64,000 nt of DNA from Epiperipatus broadwayi (taxonomy: Eukaryota > Onychophora > Udeonychophora > Euonychophora > Peripatidae). The translations under genes and the position numbers were made by a program. Below, piece after piece: positions 23,251 to 35,039 of this stretch (positions within the stretch are counted from its first letter, which is position 1; each line of letters starts with the position of its first letter). Where the stretch lies: positions 15,376,935 through 15,440,934 of the forward strand of contig JAQFVV010012402.1 of the NCBI GenBank assembly GCA_028023455.1, in the 5' to 3' direction. The notes under the pieces are model-generated. The model saw only the letters and a program-made list of their open reading frames with translations. It was not told the origin of the DNA and made no database searches.

Positions 23251-24902
23251 ACTAATAATTGTCATATGGTCCCCACCTTCCATAAAAAATGTTAATATGT
23301 AAAAAATTGGCAAAGAATATGTTCGAACATGCTTCGACACATGCGCTAAGTCATGTTTCAGCATGGAAAATATACAAGACCAATAAAAGATCTGAGAAGA
23401 ACGTGCAATTTTTAAACTTTTCAGAATTGCTGAGAACAGAAAGTGAGGGAGACTGTGTCCTTTTTTCAGGCACATAATGTCCTCCCAAATACTAGAATGT
23501 TTTTATTACAGCAATAAAATAATAAATAAGTTTAAACAGTCCAAACTTTGCGTACTATTTTTTTATTTCATTAGAAATTGACAAGTATTTGGATTATCTT
23601 TTTTCAGCAGGTTTAAAATAAATGACTATTTTTGTTGACTTTTTGTTAATAATAACAAAGTAAGAAAGCTCCCCAAAAAAGTAGTTTATTGTAGAAGACC
23701 AAAAAAAAAAAAACTAAAAAGGGTAATTCAAATGAAATATAAATAAAAGTAAAAAGTGAGAAAAAGTTGTTGAAAAAAAAAGAAATTATTGACTTTTTGT
23801 TACAATTAATCATCCGAGTGTGGGAATGGGGTTTGAAAACAATTTGTACCCCAAAAAACAAAAGTTACTTTTGATTTAATAAGAATAAAAACAATTTGGT
23901 CAACCAAAAAAAAAAGGTAGAAAAAATTTGAAACAATTCCCTAATAATTGCATTATATTTCTTCAGCAGGGTTAAAACAAGTGGGGTTAAAATAAATGAC
24001 TATTTTTGTTGACTTTTTGTTAATAATAACAGTGCAAAAGCTCCCCAAAAAGCTGTTTATTGTCATTTTATTTATTTATTGAGGATAATGATGCTTTCCC
24101 ATGTTATCCCATACATCCTTACTGCAATAGTATATATATGTCATGAGAATACTTCAGTGTTTGGATTCATAACATTTTATATCACAGGTTAACAGTGGTA
24201 TAAAAATATTTTAGAGGGGGCAATTGTTGGGTAACAGGGTTGTCTAAGAACAAGTCATTTTAAATCTCATCACATTATCACAGTAATGCTAAATATTTTT
24301 ATTGCTATCTGAAAACTTTAGTTTGATTTTTTTATATCAAATGTTATATCATGAGATATGTGCAAGAACATCTAGAAAGGCATTCATTTACAAGTCATCT
24401 ATGTTCTAAAAATTTTATTGAATCAGGTGCTGTTATTAAGTAATTATAAAATAGAAAATCTTGAAGATTCAAGCTATCATTGATTTTCAGAGTTATGGTA
24501 AAGATTTGAATTTAACCACATCACCAATTCTTTAACTTTCTCACTTTAAGCTGATTTGTAAAATGATAAAGATGAAAAGAAGATGTTATGTGAGAATTAA
24601 AAGATGGATTTGTTAGCTGATTTAATAATAGTGAAAAATGAAAGGGGATGCTTACGAAGGTTGAGGTTTCAGATGTTATTAGAGTATATGATAAAACAAA
24701 TGAAAACAAGTATGTTATAGCCTTAGAAATGGCTAATTCCATTGGAAAAAACACCCTGATGAAATTATAAGGTATTTTGAAGAGATTCAATTATGGATTT
24801 GAAAAAAAAAATGAATGGGGGTGGGTGGGTTATAGGGTTGGAGAGTTTAATAAAATTAAACTAGATTTATAAAGGTAATATAAGATTAAACTCTGTCTAT
24901 AA
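23251..24902. repeat. Degenerate direct repeats after the Gypsy break
   Basis: TTCAGCAGG(G)TTAAAA and TGACTATTTTTGTTGACTTT followed by AAGCTCCCCAAAAA occur at 23602-23690 and again at 23962-24064. A weaker third unit (ATTGACTTTTTGTTAC) starts near 23788. Period about 180 bp with indels. No coding potential. The remainder to 24902 is unremarkable AT-rich DNA. Confidence 0.6.
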
Positions 24903-25118
24903 TGTACATTATATTCACACATATATTTATGTGTTATACAGAGTGGAACAATTCACTAATATTAATATTTATCTAAGTGTAGTTTCAGTACTATGGTAAG
25001 TCATCATGAATCTGGTACACAGTACAAAAAGCATGCTTGGCTAAATATTATTAATATTGTTGAACTGTTCCACTCTGTATGACACACAAATATACATGTA
25101 TGTATAATTTACATTTAT
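24903..25118. mobile_element. Fold-back element with TACAGAGTGGAACA arms
   Basis: Left arm 24903-24952 contains ATACAGAGTGGAACA. The right arm (about 25060-25118) contains its complement TGTTCCACTCTGTAT. Outer parts also match, with CACACATATATTTATGTG against CACACAAATATACATGTA. The central ~110 bp is unrelated to other repeats here. Confidence 0.65.
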
Positions 25119-26899
25119 GATGTGTTTATCAGAAATATAAATTTATTTTTAAAAAATAAAGTCCATTTATTGTCCATTAAATTTTTTTTAAAAAGGGCAG
25201 GGTGAAATATGTGCAAGAATAGGTATAGTAAAAGCAATAAAATATAGAAAGCATGGATATGGATAGAATGAGGAAGATTCAAGTGTAGAACCTAACTTTT
25301 TATAAATGATACAGAGGTAAGAATAAGTCAAGAAAAACTGGAGATATATTTTCTAGTACTAGTAGAAACTCATTTGAGATATAAAAAAGTACATTTTTAA
25401 AAGTATGAAAATATGGATGAAAGAGAATAGTACGATAGCAATAAGAAAGAAGCAAATACAAAGGTTTCCATTAAGAATATTTTTTTAAAAAACCTGAAAG
25501 TAATTAATGAGAGTAAGACTGAAATTGATTAGAGTAAAATGATGATAGGGAATAGTATATATTTAGTTTCTAGAAGTGAGTGAGTGAGAAAGAATAGAAT
25601 AAGAATATTTATAAAAGTATAGATACAGTTGTAAATAGAAGTTTTAAAAAAACAACGGTAAAATATTAATTGTAAATAATTATATTGATAGAGTTAGAAT
25701 TTAAGTGATACACAATTAAAAAGGATACAAGAAAAATGAAATAAAGTATATATGATGAGGAATTTTTATGGTCAAGATAAAAGTAAGTAAAGTTTTTGAT
25801 TAAGAAAAAAAAAGAATGTATTAGATACCATAATTTTATGTTGATAGAATAAGGGTATCTGAAAAGTTAAATGGAGAGCTTTAAAGAGGGATTGGCAGAG
25901 ATGATTAAAAAATATAATGTAAATCTAAATTAAGTAGTTCAATACAGAGTATAGTTTGCTATGAAGAAAAATTAAGAATACTACAAATTAACTACAGCTT
26001 AGCACTGTTTTTGATCAGGTAAGTCATATTCATAGTGCCAAATAAAGTCAAATTAAACTGATATGATGGAAAAGATTAATATTCATTTAGAACTAGTAAG
26101 GCTATCAATAAATATAGAGTATTTATTATAAATGATACTTTAAAAAGTGCAAAAAAGGGTAAAAAATGACAAACAAACTGTACAAAAAGAAATAAGCATT
26201 ACAAAGGATAGTTATTTTAATACTTAATGTGCAAAGCAAATTTTTCCAGTTACCAAACTGAATAAGCATTTTGAAGTACTGAAAATCCTATTTGAAATAC
26301 ATATTAATTATTTAATCTTATAATAAAAGCTTACTTTTAGAATAATAAGAACATAAAACTAAGGGTATTTGTATCATTAGATAACATGAAAATCAAAATA
26401 ATTTAACTTTTGCAAAAGTCAAAATAATATAACTTTCATAATGTTCAAAATTTAAATTATCAATTTCTTTTTAATTTAGTAACATTTTATTTATTTTTAT
26501 CTTCCCTAACTGCACATCATTAATCCATTTTATATTTATACCAGAGCCATCCAAGATTACATGGCGCTATCAGTATGTAAAAATAAAAATGTGAACATCA
26601 TCAAAATGTTTAGAGATTAGACTAACTATAAAAATATCTTAAATTTTTGCTACATTGATGGGTTTTTTACCAAACCAAATATTTGAAATATGAGCAGAAT
26701 CATTTTATTTTCAGATTTATCTTTACTCATGATTGATTACTTGAAACTATGATTATTTCTAATTTCAGTTGTGTTTTTATTCTTTGTTTTTGTAACTCAA
26801 GCTCTGAGAATGAAAGAAAACAATGATAGAGATAAGCTTAGTCAGTTATCAGTCCTTAATTGGGACAATTGCTTGAAGGAGTACAATCAGTTGTGAGTA
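25119..26899. other. No gene recognised
   Basis: A/G-rich sequence (many GAAAGAAG and ATAGAATAG words on the plus strand). It could be decayed LINE-b-like coding sequence by composition, but no motif can be defended. Confidence 0.35.
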
Positions 26900-27850
26900 A
26901 AACTTGAACTGGATTTAAGACAGGAGTTTCAGTTGGGAAAAGTGTATAATTTAGAAGTCCTATTTATAATAGAAGTGAAAGGAATCTAGAAAAAATGTGT
27001 CTTATTAGTTATTAGAGTGATAGAAACATTTAGTAATAAAATAGTAGAAAATGGTAGTATTAAACATAAGTATTAATACATGGAATAATACAACTTTACT
27101 TGATGTAAATTCAAGAACCAAAGCAGGGATAAGTAATGGCTATGAAGCTATCAAGATTTAAGATCTATATTGTTGTTTATAGTGAAAAACTCATTTTTCT
27201 GAAAAAGAAAGTTTAATGAGAACAGCGAGATGATTATACGTTTTTTTTGGAAGAGTAGATCAACTTGTGAAAAGAGAATGCATGGTATTGACTTGGCAAT
27301 AAAATCTAATTTTGTATCTTTTACTCTTGTGCTTTCTTACCCTATCACAGAAAAGTTAATAATGTTAAAGCTTGATTACACGATGATATTAGTATTCATT
27401 TTAGTACTACATATTGGATTCAAGAAACTTAGAGAAAGAAAACCTTGATTGCTTGCAACTGGATATTAAAAAATAAAAAATGTATTCTCAGAGACTTTAA
27501 AGCACATTTTAGTCCAAATAGTAGATTTTAGCAAAAGTTATTAAAAATAATGATATCAGTATTGTAAATTCAAATGGTCTGGTATTAATAAATTTCTGCA
27601 CATCATATAAATTGATTATCATAAACACTTCATTTAGGCAGAAAATTCACTATAAAGAAACATGGATGCAACCATGGTCAAATTAATGGCATTTAATACA
27701 TTACATCATAGTTAGGATTCAGAATAAAAAAGATGTTCATATCATGTGAGTATTCAGAACATGCAGATTATTGAGTAGATCATAGATTAATACACCCCAA
27801 AATCAAATTGATATGTGTTTAAGATCTATTCATTCTATCTACTAAATATA
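26900..27850 (+). pseudogene. LINE-a copy 1, endonuclease domain (decayed)
   Basis: Translation pieces in shifting frames match the apurinic-type endonuclease of a common animal LINE (often misannotated as 'craniofacial development protein 2-like'). HGIDLAIKSNFVS...PITEKLIMLKL lies at 27280-27370. Then from ~27560 comes IVNSNGLVLINFCTSYKLII, followed by NTSFRQKIHYKETWMQPWSN and a TAG in place of the next Lys/Arg, then WHLIHYIIVR and KKDVHIM. These correspond to the strand that ends with the conserved W-x-HP-x-S and H-x-IDYV-like segments. Many stops; dead. Confidence 0.7.
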
Positions 27851-28559
27851 CTAAATTTTAACATTTAGTAATACTAAATTTTAACATTTAGTAAATACTT
27901 AAAATCATTCATTTGGATCTTCAAGATTGTCATATTACTGAGATGGAAAATTTTCTTAAAATGTGGGTTATAGTTGCAAGTTAATCTATTCTTGGATTAA
28001 CTAAAAAAATAGAATCTCAATTTTTTCTGACAAAGACCTTATTATCAGTGATTTGATTAAAAGTAAAAATATGTATTTTCTGCTTGGAAGAATAACAAAT
28101 TAAACGTGGAGCTTCATAATAAAAACTGAGTTTAAAGAAAAAACCTCAATGAGTGACAAGAAAGCCTAAAAATGATTGCTGGATAAAGCAGTAAAAGAGA
28201 TGAAGATATATATTACCATTGCTTATGTACTGAAAACAATATATTAACCAGAGAAACAATATCATAATCCGATTAAATTCAGAAATGACTCTCTCTTATA
28301 TGATGACATTGATATTTTAAATAGATAGAAAGATTATTTTAATTATCTTTTGAAAATGATACAAGACATGAGATAAGGATTTTTAATGATGCATCTATTT
28401 TATCTACTCATTTAGATTAGGGTCAAGAGTTTAATCAAGTCAAAATAGCTCTTTGCAATCTTAAAATGATAAGAGAGCAAATTCTGGTGAGATAGCTGAA
28501 GTTTAAAAATTATACTGGACTTTTAAGATATTGGACTTTTTTATTCTAAATATATAGAT

Positions 28560-28735
28560 TCATGAAGATGTTCTGTTTAATTTTAAGGATGCTTTTATTA
28601 GTTCAATTTTTCAAAATAAAGGGTATAGACAAGACTGCAATGATAATCATTATTATTTACTACAGCAAAGATAGTTTTTAGGATTTTGCTTAGTGTAATT
28701 TTAAAGAATAAAAAAGTATTTTAAACCATCACACA
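28560..28735 (+). pseudogene. LINE-a copy 1, start of reverse transcriptase
   Basis: FKDALISSIF-KNKGY-RQDC-ND-H, then an L-L-x-x-A-KI-like stretch across two frames, matches the usual start of LINE RT (DA-x-IV-x-IFKKKG-x-x-DC-x-x-RGISLL). It stops at ~28735, where a fold-back and a truncated LINE-b copy intervene; RT resumes near 29760. Confidence 0.55.
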
Positions 28736-28775
28736 TCACATGATCAATATTCTTTATGCTTACGGAAGCCATTTT

Positions 28776-28917
28776 AACAGAGGCAAAATTCTCCATACAG
28801 CATTACCACTCAATGCAAGCCAGAGTAATCAATGGATACAGGAAGGTTATGCACAAATCTTCCTGCATTCATTGATTACTCTGGCTTGCACTGAGTGGCA
28901 CTCACTACTGTATGGAG
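28776..28917. mobile_element. Short internally deleted F1 fold-back
   Basis: Arms 28776-28845 and 28859-28917 are near-perfect inverted repeats with only ~13 nt between them. They carry F1 outer-arm sequence: GGCAAAA, CTCCATACAG, GCCAGAGTAATCAATGGAT. Compared with 2229-2593 the whole central part is missing. Confidence 0.75.
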
Positions 28918-29735
28918 AGAGAGATGCAAAAGCAAAATGAAAATCTTCTGTAGATTGCAATTTATGGATAATAAGAGAATAGTCAAAATTGTATTTAATT
29001 GGGTTATGAGTAAAGGGCAGGCAACAAGATGGATAAGAAAGTTAGTACAATGTGTAGAAGATTTAGATAAAGAATTTATATCAGTATACTTATATAAATA
29101 TGGGATGATTGTGATAGGAGAGTTGTTGAGTGTTATAGTGGCAATGAATGAAATAGAAGAATAGATGCATTAATAAAGAATAGGGAGTTGGAGAGATGGA
29201 AAACTAGCATGGAGAATAAAAAGAGTTTAAATATTTATAAAAGTAAACAGAATATTGAGTACAAGTTAATTTATGATAATAGCAAGAAAAGTAGTTTACT
29301 GTTTAAGGCTTGAACAGGATCTTTAGCAACAAGGAAATATACATATAAATGGGAAAATGTGGGTGATTTAGTCTGCAAGTTGTGTAAGGAAGGCATAAAA
29401 AATATTAGGCATCTGTTACGTGAATACAAATGGCTGCAAGCAGAAAGGGTACAAATAATAAAGTTGTGGAAGAATAAATATAAAGAATGTGATTATACAG
29501 AAAGTGAGTTCTTGGTTTTTATGCTATATTTGGGAAAAGATAAAAGGGATTTAGATATAAAGGCCATGGAATTGACAAAGATTAAGTTGTTGAAATGGGC
29601 TGGTGCATGATAGAGAAAAATATGGAAAAAACTTGGGATGAGGAATGGAAAGGAAAGGTAAAGTAGCTAACAGGGTTCTCTGGGAATAATGGCTAAGAGA
29701 TTTATGACTCCAAATAAGGAGAAGTCACAGAGCAT
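28918..29735 (+). pseudogene. LINE-b 3' fragment inserted in LINE-a
   Basis: 5'-truncated copy of the LINE whose long copy lies at 55.3-61.5 kb. Matches: LQFMDNKRIVKIVFNW (28945-28995), RTLDL-type linker, NRELERWKTSMENKKS, SLLFKA-stop-TGSLATRKYTY, and a C-terminal zinc motif VCKLCKEGIKNIRHLLRE (C-x2-C...H, last Cys changed to Tyr). The 3' UTR block with GGCTAAGAGATTTATG is paralogous to 61.45-61.5 kb. It interrupts LINE-a RT, so it is the younger insertion. The three frames at 28895, 29359 and the stops between show it is dead. Confidence 0.8.
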
Positions 29736-29759
29736 TATATTGCCTCTGTGAAACATTAT

Positions 29760-30975
29760 AAACATGATTTTTACTGCCATAAAAATGCAAGACAAGTATC
29801 AGGAAAAAGTGATTTATGTATTACTATTGATTTGGTCAAGATTTTGATTCAATTAATAGGATGAGTCAATGGTATTGTTTGAAATACTACCCACCAAAGT
29901 TTATTCATATTGTACTGCATCTACAAGATAGGAATGAAAAAAAGTATTATTACTACAGATGAAAAATCTGAGACATTTAAAATGAAAATTATTGTTAAAC
30001 AAGATTGAGTACTTACTCCAACATTGCTTTTGGCTTTTATGACAATGGGTTTCTAACTATTTATAGATGGCTTAATGAAATAGAAATGAAAATATGATGC
30101 AGGTTTGAAAGTGGAATTCTTAATATAAATCTATTAAAAATAAAAACAAAAATTTGGATGATTTTGGATTTTTGTACTTAATGTTTTGAGTTCAACATAT
30201 AAAGACTTTACTGCCAGTAATAATAAAAAAATCCTCAGTAATGATGAATACTAATTTGAGAATGAAAGTCAATTTAAATACCTTGATAGATTTGTAAATA
30301 GAAAGATGAACTTAGATGTTAATTAAATACAACACAGACTCTAATGTGTTGTTGTTTTTAACAAGTTAAAAATAAGTCATTTCATCAAATTGAAGTAAGT
30401 ACAGCAACTAAGTTAGCTGTATATAAATCTATTATTTTATCTAATTTATTGTATGGATGTAAAACATGGACACTCTATCAGCACAATATAAAGACATTAT
30501 AATATTTTCATTTATGGTTACTCCATAAAACCAACCAGTATATTCTTCAACTTTCTGGATGTGATACTATAGAGATCATTATTATAAAATCACACTTTTA
30601 TTGAATTGGACATAGAAAATAAATGATCAATACAAAATTTTCTAAAAAAGTGCTTTATAATGAACTTGAGTGTAGCTTTCTTGGGAGAGATAACTTCATT
30701 TACATTATTAGCTCAATATATTTAATGCAGTCTCGACTGTTTTTATTGAAAAGATATAGCAGAGAATAAAAGACATTGGAGATTTACAATTAAACATAGT
30801 GGTGAAGTATTTCAGAAAGGAAATTTTTATGTGAAAGAAATTAAAAGACAACATTGTAAAATTTCAAATAAATAAAAAAATGGCCCAGCATGTTTTATAT
30901 GTGAACGTATTTGCATTTCATAGATTGATTTATATAGTCATTGCAAAATTCATCTGCGGCATAATATTTAAAAAA
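29760..30975 (+). pseudogene. LINE-a copy 1, RT core to C-terminal finger
   Basis: In order: KMQEKYQ...IDLVK then FDSINRM, PPKFIHIVLHLQD, KSETFKMKIIVKQ-D-stop-VLTPTLL (the GV-KQG-CVL-APTL motif), FKYLDRFVNRKMNLDV (the F-x-YLG-S block), then STATKLAVYKSIILSNLLYG and CKTWTLYQHNIKTL, and finally ACFICERICIS...IDLYSHCKIH, the C-x2-C...H-x-x-x-H finger that ends this LINE. Frames shift repeatedly. The catalytic FADD block is not recognisable. Together with 26900-28735 this is one element cut by two later insertions. Confidence 0.8.
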
Positions 30976-33411
30976 AAATTTTCCTTGAGTTGAAATGGCC
31001 ATATTTGAATGTGATACTTCTAATGATGATAGTATAAATCATACTTTGAAAATTGTAATGAACAATGCATACAAAATGAAAAAGTGCTTCGTTTTCTGAA
31101 ATTTCTCAAAAAATGTACTTCTTTGATGATAAGGATTTATAAAAAAGTTTTGAAATTAATTTTATTAATATCTAAAATTTTAATTATGTTTTAAAAGTGA
31201 TATAACTTATCAAATGAAGACTGCATTGACAGCCAACACTAATGGACTCTTTACATAACTGCCCATATTTAATTTTCAGCAAAATTACTTTGGATTCTAT
31301 CACTAACCAAACAAAGACTTCAAATGATCGACATTATTTCAAAGGATTTCTTTTTAATTTTTTTGGAAGACCGTGATAAAAAATTATAATCATCATCTAA
31401 TAGTTGGTCAGTAAATGGATATTCTATTATTATTTTTCTGGCAGATAATTATTAATCTGAATTGGCTATTACTGATTGCAAAAAATGAAAAAAAAAATAT
31501 AACTATAATATGATGCAGACTTCAATGCTAGTAAGAGAGTCTGAGACTTTAGGAAGGCTGAGATTATGGTCATCTTTACTTTTTTAGCTTTATATTAAAA
31601 ATATTTTTTACATTATCTATATATAAGCTTTTATTTCTGCCATTTTTTAAACTAGATTTCTTTTAAGAATAATATACATTAATTTAGAACAGTTTAAGTA
31701 GAATAATTTTATGTTCAGTGTGTAATTTGTTTTGGAGTAAAAAGAGATTGGTCATTGGTTATTCGTCAACAACAGTACAGTATTTTTTTTTCAATACATC
31801 ATTTCATTTTTGAATAAATTATCTTGACAGCATTCAATTTTGTATTATTTTCTTTGTGTCTTCATTATTATTTTTTCTTAACTTTTTTTTTTTTAAAATC
31901 ATACTATTATCACCATTAGCAATAAACATCACATGACCACCACCTCTTATGCTTGTGTACAACTACTGGCAATAATTCATAAATAAATATACCAATTCTA
32001 ACTTAAAAAATAAAAAGACAAGAAATAAAAACAAAGAAAAATCAAAAATTAGTCAGATTGGTGTGTGTGTAATTAAAGACAGAAATGTTGCATAAATACA
32101 CAATACTAGTCAGTGTAATGGCTTGAGGGATGACCGGTACCAATCTAAGTATTTGGAAATAAAAAGATAAAGAATAAGAAGCTAAAAAAATAAATTGGAA
32201 TCAGGACTACTGTATATGTAAGATATGATGGAAATGTAGTTGCACAATTCCTTTGATACAATTAGTGAAAAATGATAATTAATATTGTTATAATGATTAA
32301 GTCATGTATTAAGCCAAGTGACTGAAGACAGTAATATAAAAAAAAGTGAATAAGAATCCTATGAAAGCAAAAGGATGAGAAATTAAGAAATTCTGAAATG
32401 AAAAAAAAAATCAAATTATACTCAACAGATGTAAAAAAATTTCTAAAAGAATTAATAAACAGTATAAATAACAAATGTACAGAAGTAATTATTAATTATC
32501 CAAAAACCCTCCTGATTATTTGTTGATATTAAGACACAGACAAAATGCTGTATACGAATATTCAAAAAAAGTCATGGATTTGGTGTTACTAAATGTTCCA
32601 TGTATTATATCTTAATCATATGGTCAGAATATCAAAAATCATCTAATTAATATAAATCAATCTTCAAGAGAAGAGTGGCTGGCTAGATGGTACCTAGATA
32701 GGCTATAAATCAGCTGGGAATAAATCCTAATCAGTTTAGAAGTTCTCAGCTATTAAACCTTGGATCATGGAAATGGCAGGAAAATGCATCCCCTATAAGA
32801 ATATTAATTGATTTTAATGAATATATTGTAGTTTATTTTATTTATTTATATTTAAATATTTAGTCACTCAGGAGATCATGTGATATTTGAGCACTAGAAG
32901 TGATAGATTGAATTTCGATCCAATAATCTTTAGCTTTTGAGTTCATTCTAAGACTCCACTAAATCACAAAGGGCTTTTTTTTAATGTGTTTTATGCAGCA
33001 TAACAACAATAATGTATCTAATATTCAGTAAAATTTAATAGTTACCCATATTGAAGTTAGATGTGTAAATTGATTGTTATTTCTAATTTTGACTACCAAA
33101 TGCTAGTATAATTCATATTATATATATAATAACTGAAATACAGTATATGTATTATATAGGGTATATGAGCACAGACGTTCACACGACTTACCACTCTCCA
33201 CTCATATTATATATATATAAATTGATGAAATAAAAAAGTATATTTTAATTTTAAATATCCGATAATTAATATGTAAATAAAATTACTTTTGAAGTTTCTT
33301 AAATTTCGCATTATTTTTCTGATGACTCTAAAAAAAAAAAAAAAAAATTACAAAAGAATTGAATTGTTAATAATAATAATACTAACAACAACATTAATAA
33401 TAAACATTAAG
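30976..33411. other. No gene recognised
   Basis: AT-rich DNA without supported frames. A (TA)n tract lies near 33120-33130 and again at 33211-33221. Confidence 0.4.
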
Positions 33412-34184
33412 TTAGTACTTAATTGAGATTGCGCTTTATGCAAAAAAGTGAAGCTTGTCTAACTCTTACAAAGTTATATGGCTTAGCGCTTTCGGAGACC
33501 TTGAGTCTCCATAATCATAGCCTACTTTTAACTGAAGTTTAGTTGTGGTTTATGTAAAATTTATGCAAATTTTATAATGACCATTTTTTGGAGATTGTAA
33601 AGCACGATTCTTTCCAGTTTATTGCATAATTATCATTTGCAATAAAACATGCCTCTTTGATTTTTCACTTCACATCATTGCGTTCAGTGCACAAATATCC
33701 CAAGCAGTTTATAAAATTTCATGCCCAACCAATGGATGTAGAGCAGCATACTATGGGGAGACCCGTGCCAACATCACAACAAGAACAGCTCAACATCATT
33801 ATTTGTACAGAAAAGCTATAAATAACGATGAAAACAGATCCATATTCTTCGAGCACCAAAATACAAATGGCCATATGTATGAACCCACTATAGCAAGGGC
33901 ACTGTGCACTGAACGCAATGATGTGAAGCGAAAAATCAAAGAGGCATGTTTTATTGCAAATGATAATTATGCAATAAACTGGAAAGAATCGTGCTTTACA
34001 ATCTCCAAAAAATGGTCATTATAAAATTTGCATAAATTTTACATAAACCACAACTAAACTTCAGTTAAAAGTAGGCTATGATTATGGAGACTTAAGGTCT
34101 CCGAAAGCGCTAAGCCATATAACTTTGTAAGAGTTAGACAAGCTTCACTTTTTTGCGTAAAGTGCAATCTCAATTAATTACTAA
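33412..34184. repeat. Large inverted repeat of a Penelope-like 3' region
   Basis: Arms 33412-33692 and 33903-34184 (about 281 bp each, very few mismatches, e.g. GAGTCTCC against GGTCTCC) flank a 210-bp spacer. The right arm encodes the end of a GIY-YIG domain on the plus strand and the left arm the same residues on the minus strand. The structure is two 5'-truncated copies joined head to head. Confidence 0.85.
33704..34024 (+). pseudogene. Penelope-like GIY-YIG endonuclease domain (PLE-1)
   Basis: The frame reads VYKISCPTNGCRAAYYGETR, then ITTRTAQHH, and later FFEHQNTNGH, KRKIKEACFIANDNYAINW, stop at 34022-34024. Y-x-x-YYGET-R, the downstream R-x-x-x-H and the terminal IKEA-x-FI are the GIY-YIG landmarks of Penelope-like retroelements, with the characteristic Cys pair just upstream. 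The ~107-residue frame is open, but RT is absent, so it is a 5'-truncated copy. It is distinct from PLE-2 at 50-54 kb: less AT-biased and different sequence. Confidence 0.8.
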
Positions 34185-35035
34185 TCAAAGGTGAAGTAAA
34201 AACTATTATTTTATTTCAATTATGTTAGTACGTTTAATAAATTAAAAAAATGATTAAAAACATTTAAAATATTAAATAGATAAACAAAAAGAGCAAATAA
34301 ATATTCAAAAATATAATAATAGCAACAACAACAACAGCTATTCAAAAATAACCATTCCAAATCAAAAAAAAAAAGTGAGGGGGAAAACTACTCTAAAACG
34401 AGTTTTACAGTGACTATACAAACCAATCCACGAACCACAAATACATCAACATACGGAAAATGCTGATCCCATTTTATTTATTTGTTATTTTATGACGTTG
34501 TCGTGAAGAGAGAGAGAGAAACTACTCTAAATATTTATGATTCTGAAGCAATTAACTTATTTAATAGTTCTTTTAATATTAAGAGTGGATGGGAAGTGGA
34601 ATTGTGGGTAATGTTTAGTTTAAATGTTATTTTGTAGTTGTTTACACTTGAGAATCTGCTTCTAGCAGTGAAACCATTGGTAGTGTTTTAGAGTTTATTT
34701 TCCTGGCTAGTCTGGTTGAATTGTGAATTTGGGGTAATTATGATTATATATATATTGAATATAAATATATGCATTTTTTAATTTTGCTTGATGGGAATTC
34801 TTCCAGATCTGAATGTTAGTTGTTAAAGTTTAGGACTGTTCTTAGTGATATTTATTTTCAAAAAAAAAGAAAGCCGCATGGTATTTTATTTGCTGCAATA
34901 TCTGATTTGATATATTCTGCTTCTATACTTTCTAGATGTATCAATAAAAGATTAATGATATAAAAATTTGTTTTGCACAATACTCAAATATTAGCATCAT
35001 AAAGTTTAAAAAAATTTTTTTAAAGATTTTTCTTT
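34185..35035. other. No gene recognised
   Basis: Contains simple (CAA)n near 34322-34336 and GAGAGAGAGAG near 34508. No frame supported. Confidence 0.4.
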
Positions 35036-35039
35036 TTAC

